Below the pieces are notes generated by a model. It was not told the DNA's origin and searched no databases. It saw only the letters and a program-made list of their open reading frames with translations. A DNA stretch of 64,000 nt from assembly GCF_003131205.1 (NCBI RefSeq), contig NZ_QFFY01000005.1, positions 496,001-560,000 on the forward strand. Direction: 5' to 3'. Position numbers and translations under genes: made by a program. Shown in pieces: positions 61,630 to 64,000 of this stretch (position 1 is the stretch's first letter; each line of letters begins with the position of its first letter). This DNA comes from Occallatibacter savannae (lineage in GTDB: Bacteria > Acidobacteriota > Terriglobia > Terriglobales > Acidobacteriaceae).

Positions 61630-61655
61630 TCACTCTCAAAGGAGACATCTCGCAA

Positions 61656-62303
61656 ATGAACGAACTCTTCATAGGAATCGGCGCCGGCCCGGGCATGGGT
61701 TTCAGTACCGCCGCGCGCTTCGCAAAAGAGGGATTTGACCTCGTTCTTACTTCCCGCAACATCGCCAAAATCCAGCCCCTCGTGGCCGAACTCAAGGCCG
61801 CCACTGGCCGCAACGTCGAGATGTTTGCTCTCGACTCCACCGATGCGGCGTCCGTGCAGAACCTCGCTGACCGATTCGGTGACCGCGTCAGAGTCCTTCA
61901 CTACAACGCGGCCGTGATGCAGAAATCAGACCCGCTTGCGACCTCCGTCGCCGCGTTCATCCACAATCTTCAGGTCGACGTCGTCGGCGCCTACAGCGCC
62001 ATCCAGTCCTTTGTTCCCAAAATGCAGAGCCGCGGCAAAGGCACCATTCTCCTCACCGGCGGAGGCCTCGCGCTTGCTCCCCATCCCAACTACCTCTCTC
62101 TGAGTATCGGTAAAGCGGGAATTCGCTCCATGGCAAAAGCGCTCTTCCGTCCCCTCGGCGCCAAAGGAATCCATCTCGCGACCCTCACCGTCGCCAAGAT
62201 CGTCGCCGCCGGTTCCGCGGACGCGGATGCCGCTGCCGAAGCATTCTGGAGTCTGCACTCAGAACAGGAAGGGAAGTGGACCTGGGAGGCCACGCTCAGC
62301 TAA
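61656..62303 (+). CDS. Atypical short-chain dehydrogenase
   Basis: The 215-residue enzyme has a cofactor loop IGAGPGMGFSTA (an atypical GAGxGxG form) and a TSR segment at the end of the second strand. In place of NNAG it has NAAV, and in the catalytic region LTGGGLALAP then YLSLSIGKAGIRSM. Tyr and Lys of YxxxK may be the pair in YLSLSIGK with altered spacing. It is short, so the C-terminal helices may be reduced. It begins 27 bases after the esterase stop and may be cotranscribed. Confidence 0.72.
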   Translation: MNELFIGIGAGPGMGFSTAARFAKEGFDLVLTSRNIAKIQPLVAELKAATGRNVEMFALDSTDAASVQNLADRFGDRVRVLHYNAAVMQKSDPLATSVAAFIHNLQVDVVGAYSAIQSFVPKMQSRGKGTILLTGGGLALAPHPNYLSLSIGKAGIRSMAKALFRPLGAKGIHLATLTVAKIVAAGSADADAAAEAFWSLHSEQEGKWTWEATLS

Positions 62304-62696
62304 GTCCGCTAAGTCCGCGTGGACATGCGCGGCGCCTATTGCCGGATCTGAAACACACCCTCGTTAGCAGCAGGAATAGTGCAAAAACAGGTCGTCACTC
62401 ATCCCAGTTTTTGGGACACTTCGAGTGCGCGATCACTCCACTGCTTCCTCGACCTCACGTGAGCGAACCTGTTTACCTTTCAGTGCATTACAAAAAGTTA
62501 AGCAGCATAAACATTTTTTAGTCCCTCAACTGTTGACCCCGTTACAGATAGGCCTCTGGCTGCTATATTGAACTTTCGGGGTCGTCCGCCTTTCAGGTGG
62601 GTTTTATCCGAAATCGAAATCTGACCATATCCTGTGTGATCGCCGGCACAGCGCGCACAATCGACTGATTAACGAACAACAAGCAGGAAAGCATTC
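62304..62696. other. Intergenic region upstream of the alternative complex III operon
   Basis: This 393-base gap holds a short AT-rich stretch (62489-62520) and a plausible promoter (62541-62569). A 9-base unit GCTAAGTCC is repeated twice at 62300-62317, just after the SDR stop. No coding frame is supported. Confidence 0.45.
62541..62569 (+). promoter_or_regulatory. Probable promoter of the act operon
   Basis: GTTACA at 62541-62546 and TATATT at 62564-62569 are 17 bases apart, a sigma-70-like spacing with a near-consensus -10. It would give a leader of about 120 bases before actA. Confidence 0.45.
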
Positions 62697-63560
62697 ATGG
62701 CGCAGATCTTTGACCGCAGCTCCAATGCTTTGGCTCGAGCGAGCCTGGTGCTGACGGGTCTTATCGTGATCGCTCTCGGAGTCACACTCGACCAGTTGCA
62801 GCGCTCCCCATGGGTAACTCGCCAGGGTCAACGTCCCGAACAGCCCGTCCCCTTCAGCCACAAGCATCACGTCACAGGCCTCGGCCTCCAGTGCCAGTAC
62901 TGTCACACCAGCGTTGAGAAATCCAGCTACGCTGGCATTCCTCCTACCAAGACTTGCATTAACTGCCACGCACAGATCTGGACCAATGCCGCTCTCCTGC
63001 AGCCCGTACGCGACAGCTGGGCCACCGGCGAGTCGCTTCCCTGGATCAAGGTTCACGACCTTCCCGACTATGTCTACTTCAGCCACCAGATCCACGTGAA
63101 CAAAGGCATCGGATGCGCAAGCTGCCACGGCCGCGTCGATCAGATGCCGCTGATGTACGCGCAGAACACGCTGCAAATGGAGTGGTGCCTCGACTGCCAC
63201 CGCAATCCCGCCAAGAACCTCCGCCCCACTGGCCAGATCTACAACATGGCGTGGGAAGCGCCCGCTCCTGAGCGTCCGGTGTGGTGCGCGGTTTCCGGAG
63301 AGAAGGCCGGCGTGCCCACTGCGCAGAGCGCCAACTGCACCACCAAGGATCCAACCGGCGCCGGCCCGCAGATGGCCGCATTGCAGAAGCCCACGCTCGA
63401 ACCCGAGAAGACTGCGACAGACGCGTCCACCGGCACCATACCCGCTTCACTGCACTACGAGAAATTCACCAGTCAGGATCAGCTCGGACATTTCCTGCTG
63501 AAGCAATACCACATTCGCAATCCGTACGAACTCAGCAGTTGCGAGGTTTGCCACCGATGA
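62697..63560 (+). CDS. actA: Alternative complex III subunit A, pentaheme cytochrome c
   Basis: The 287-residue protein has an N-terminal transmembrane anchor (ASLVLTGLIVIALGVTL) and five CxxCH heme sites: CQYCH, CINCH, CASCH, CLDCH and CEVCH. This matches ActA, the membrane-attached multiheme subunit of the quinol-oxidising complex that replaces cytochrome bc1 in many bacteria. AGGAAAG at 62686 precedes the ATG. The stop overlaps the actB start (ATGA at 63557-63560). Confidence 0.9.
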   Translation: MAQIFDRSSNALARASLVLTGLIVIALGVTLDQLQRSPWVTRQGQRPEQPVPFSHKHHVTGLGLQCQYCHTSVEKSSYAGIPPTKTCINCHAQIWTNAALLQPVRDSWATGESLPWIKVHDLPDYVYFSHQIHVNKGIGCASCHGRVDQMPLMYAQNTLQMEWCLDCHRNPAKNLRPTGQIYNMAWEAPAPERPVWCAVSGEKAGVPTAQSANCTTKDPTGAGPQMAALQKPTLEPEKTATDASTGTIPASLHYEKFTSQDQLGHFLLKQYHIRNPYELSSCEVCHR

Positions 63561-64000
63561 GTCGCGAGCCTTTGAACGGAACGAAAGCAACGGGGAACAC
63601 CGTGGAGATCGAAAAGAGCAAGGCCAGCCTTGCTGAGAACGAAGCGCCGCTGACACTGGAGCAGGTGCGCGAAAAATTGAAGGGAACCACCGGCAAGAAG
63701 CTCTGGCGTTCGATCGATGAGCTCCAGAACACTCCGGAGTTCCAGGCGGCCGTCGAGCGCGAATTTCCTGCCGCAGCGCAGGAGTGGGTCGATCCGGTAT
63801 CCCGCCGCGGCTTCCTCAAGATCATGGGCGCCTCCATGGCGCTTGCAGGCCTCGCCGGTTGCACCAAGCAGCCCGATGAACCGATCTACCCCTACGTCAA
63901 AGCTCCCGAAGATCTGGTTCTTGGCAAGCCGATGTACTTCGCGACGGCGAACCCGTTGCCGACCGGAGCTGTCCCTCTTCTCGTCAAGAGCGATGAGTTC
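63557..64000 (+). CDS. actB: Alternative complex III subunit B, N-terminal part (cut by window end)
   Basis: The first 148 codons are present. After about 90 polar residues with GKKLWRSIDELQ comes a twin-arginine-like signal SRRGFLKIMGASMALAGLAGC, as in ActB, the molybdopterin-like/Fe-S subunit whose cofactor domain is degenerate. The continuing frame has YPYVKAPEDLVLGKPMYFAT, the usual start of the domain. The late position of the Tat signal is normal for this family. Confidence 0.88.
   Translation, partial: MSREPLNGTKATGNTVEIEKSKASLAENEAPLTLEQVREKLKGTTGKKLWRSIDELQNTPEFQAAVEREFPAAAQEWVDPVSRRGFLKIMGASMALAGLAGCTKQPDEPIYPYVKAPEDLVLGKPMYFATANPLPTGAVPLLVKSDEF

Noticed and set aside
62533..62569. 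TTGACC with TATATT as the act promoter
   Set aside because: The spacing is 25 bases, too long for a sigma-70 promoter; GTTACA at 62541 gives 17 bases and is preferred.

Overview
The window comes from the chromosome of a soil-type Acidobacteriota, most likely class Terriglobia. The evidence is high GC throughout, a PadR regulator followed by an 'acidobacterial duplicated orphan permease' type MacB/FtsX protein (46665-49690), the first genes of an alternative complex III operon (62697 to the end), a DUF1844 protein, and many secreted alpha/beta hydrolases and metalloproteases of the kind common in this phylum. There is one tRNA gene (elongator Met, 42535-42611). I saw no rRNA, insertion sequence, phage gene, integrase or CRISPR array.

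Layout. 1-7962 is mainly nucleobase catabolism: a MerR regulator (cut by the window edge), a fungal-type cytosine deaminase, a NIPSNAP protein, an amidase, a DUF2165 membrane protein, a MocA-type molybdopterin cytidylyltransferase, a guanine deaminase broken by a one-base frameshift, and dihydropyrimidine dehydrogenase (preT-preA). Cytosine deaminase would feed uracil to PreTA, guanine deaminase would make xanthine, and MocA would mature a xanthine-dehydrogenase-type enzyme. Dihydropyrimidinase, beta-ureidopropionase and the molybdoenzyme itself are not in the window. 8144-17319 holds a LolD-like ATPase, ClpC, a CocE/NonD hydrolase, a class III aminotransferase, an AIM24/TIGR00266 protein and an AI-2E family transporter. 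17408-27599 holds two secreted proteins (one a zinc protease), YgfZ, DUF1844, a PhnP-like metallo-hydrolase, RibF, HemB, a Na+/H+ antiporter and an NCS2 purine permease.

27600-35886 is an extracytoplasmic region: hypothetical secreted proteins, a two-gene hydrolase unit whose second product joins a LecA-like lectin domain, an LssY-C-like domain and an alpha/beta hydrolase, an M48 protease, glutaminyl cyclase and glutaminase. 36134-39905 has S-adenosylhomocysteinase divergent from an ArsR-methyltransferase fusion, then an ArsR-SDR pair. 40317-46575 has Ada, KdsB, tRNA-Met, an S41 protein that has lost its catalytic Ser and Lys, and a class A penicillin-binding protein. 46665-62303 holds ADOP/PadR, a CDP-alcohol phosphatidyltransferase, a CadC-like regulator, hydrolases, an S10 peptidase, a Ser/Thr kinase, a TPR protein, an ammonium transporter with a 59-residue partner gene, an esterase and an SDR. 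The window ends in actA and the start of actB.

The most unusual non-coding signal is a set of heptameric tandem repeats placed directly after stop codons. There is a 20-unit array behind kdsB (41497-41636) and shorter arrays behind ahcY, the TPR gene and amt; a related 8-base repeat follows an arsR gene. A 33-base palindromic element also occurs twice, downstream of two unrelated genes (13820 and 24814).
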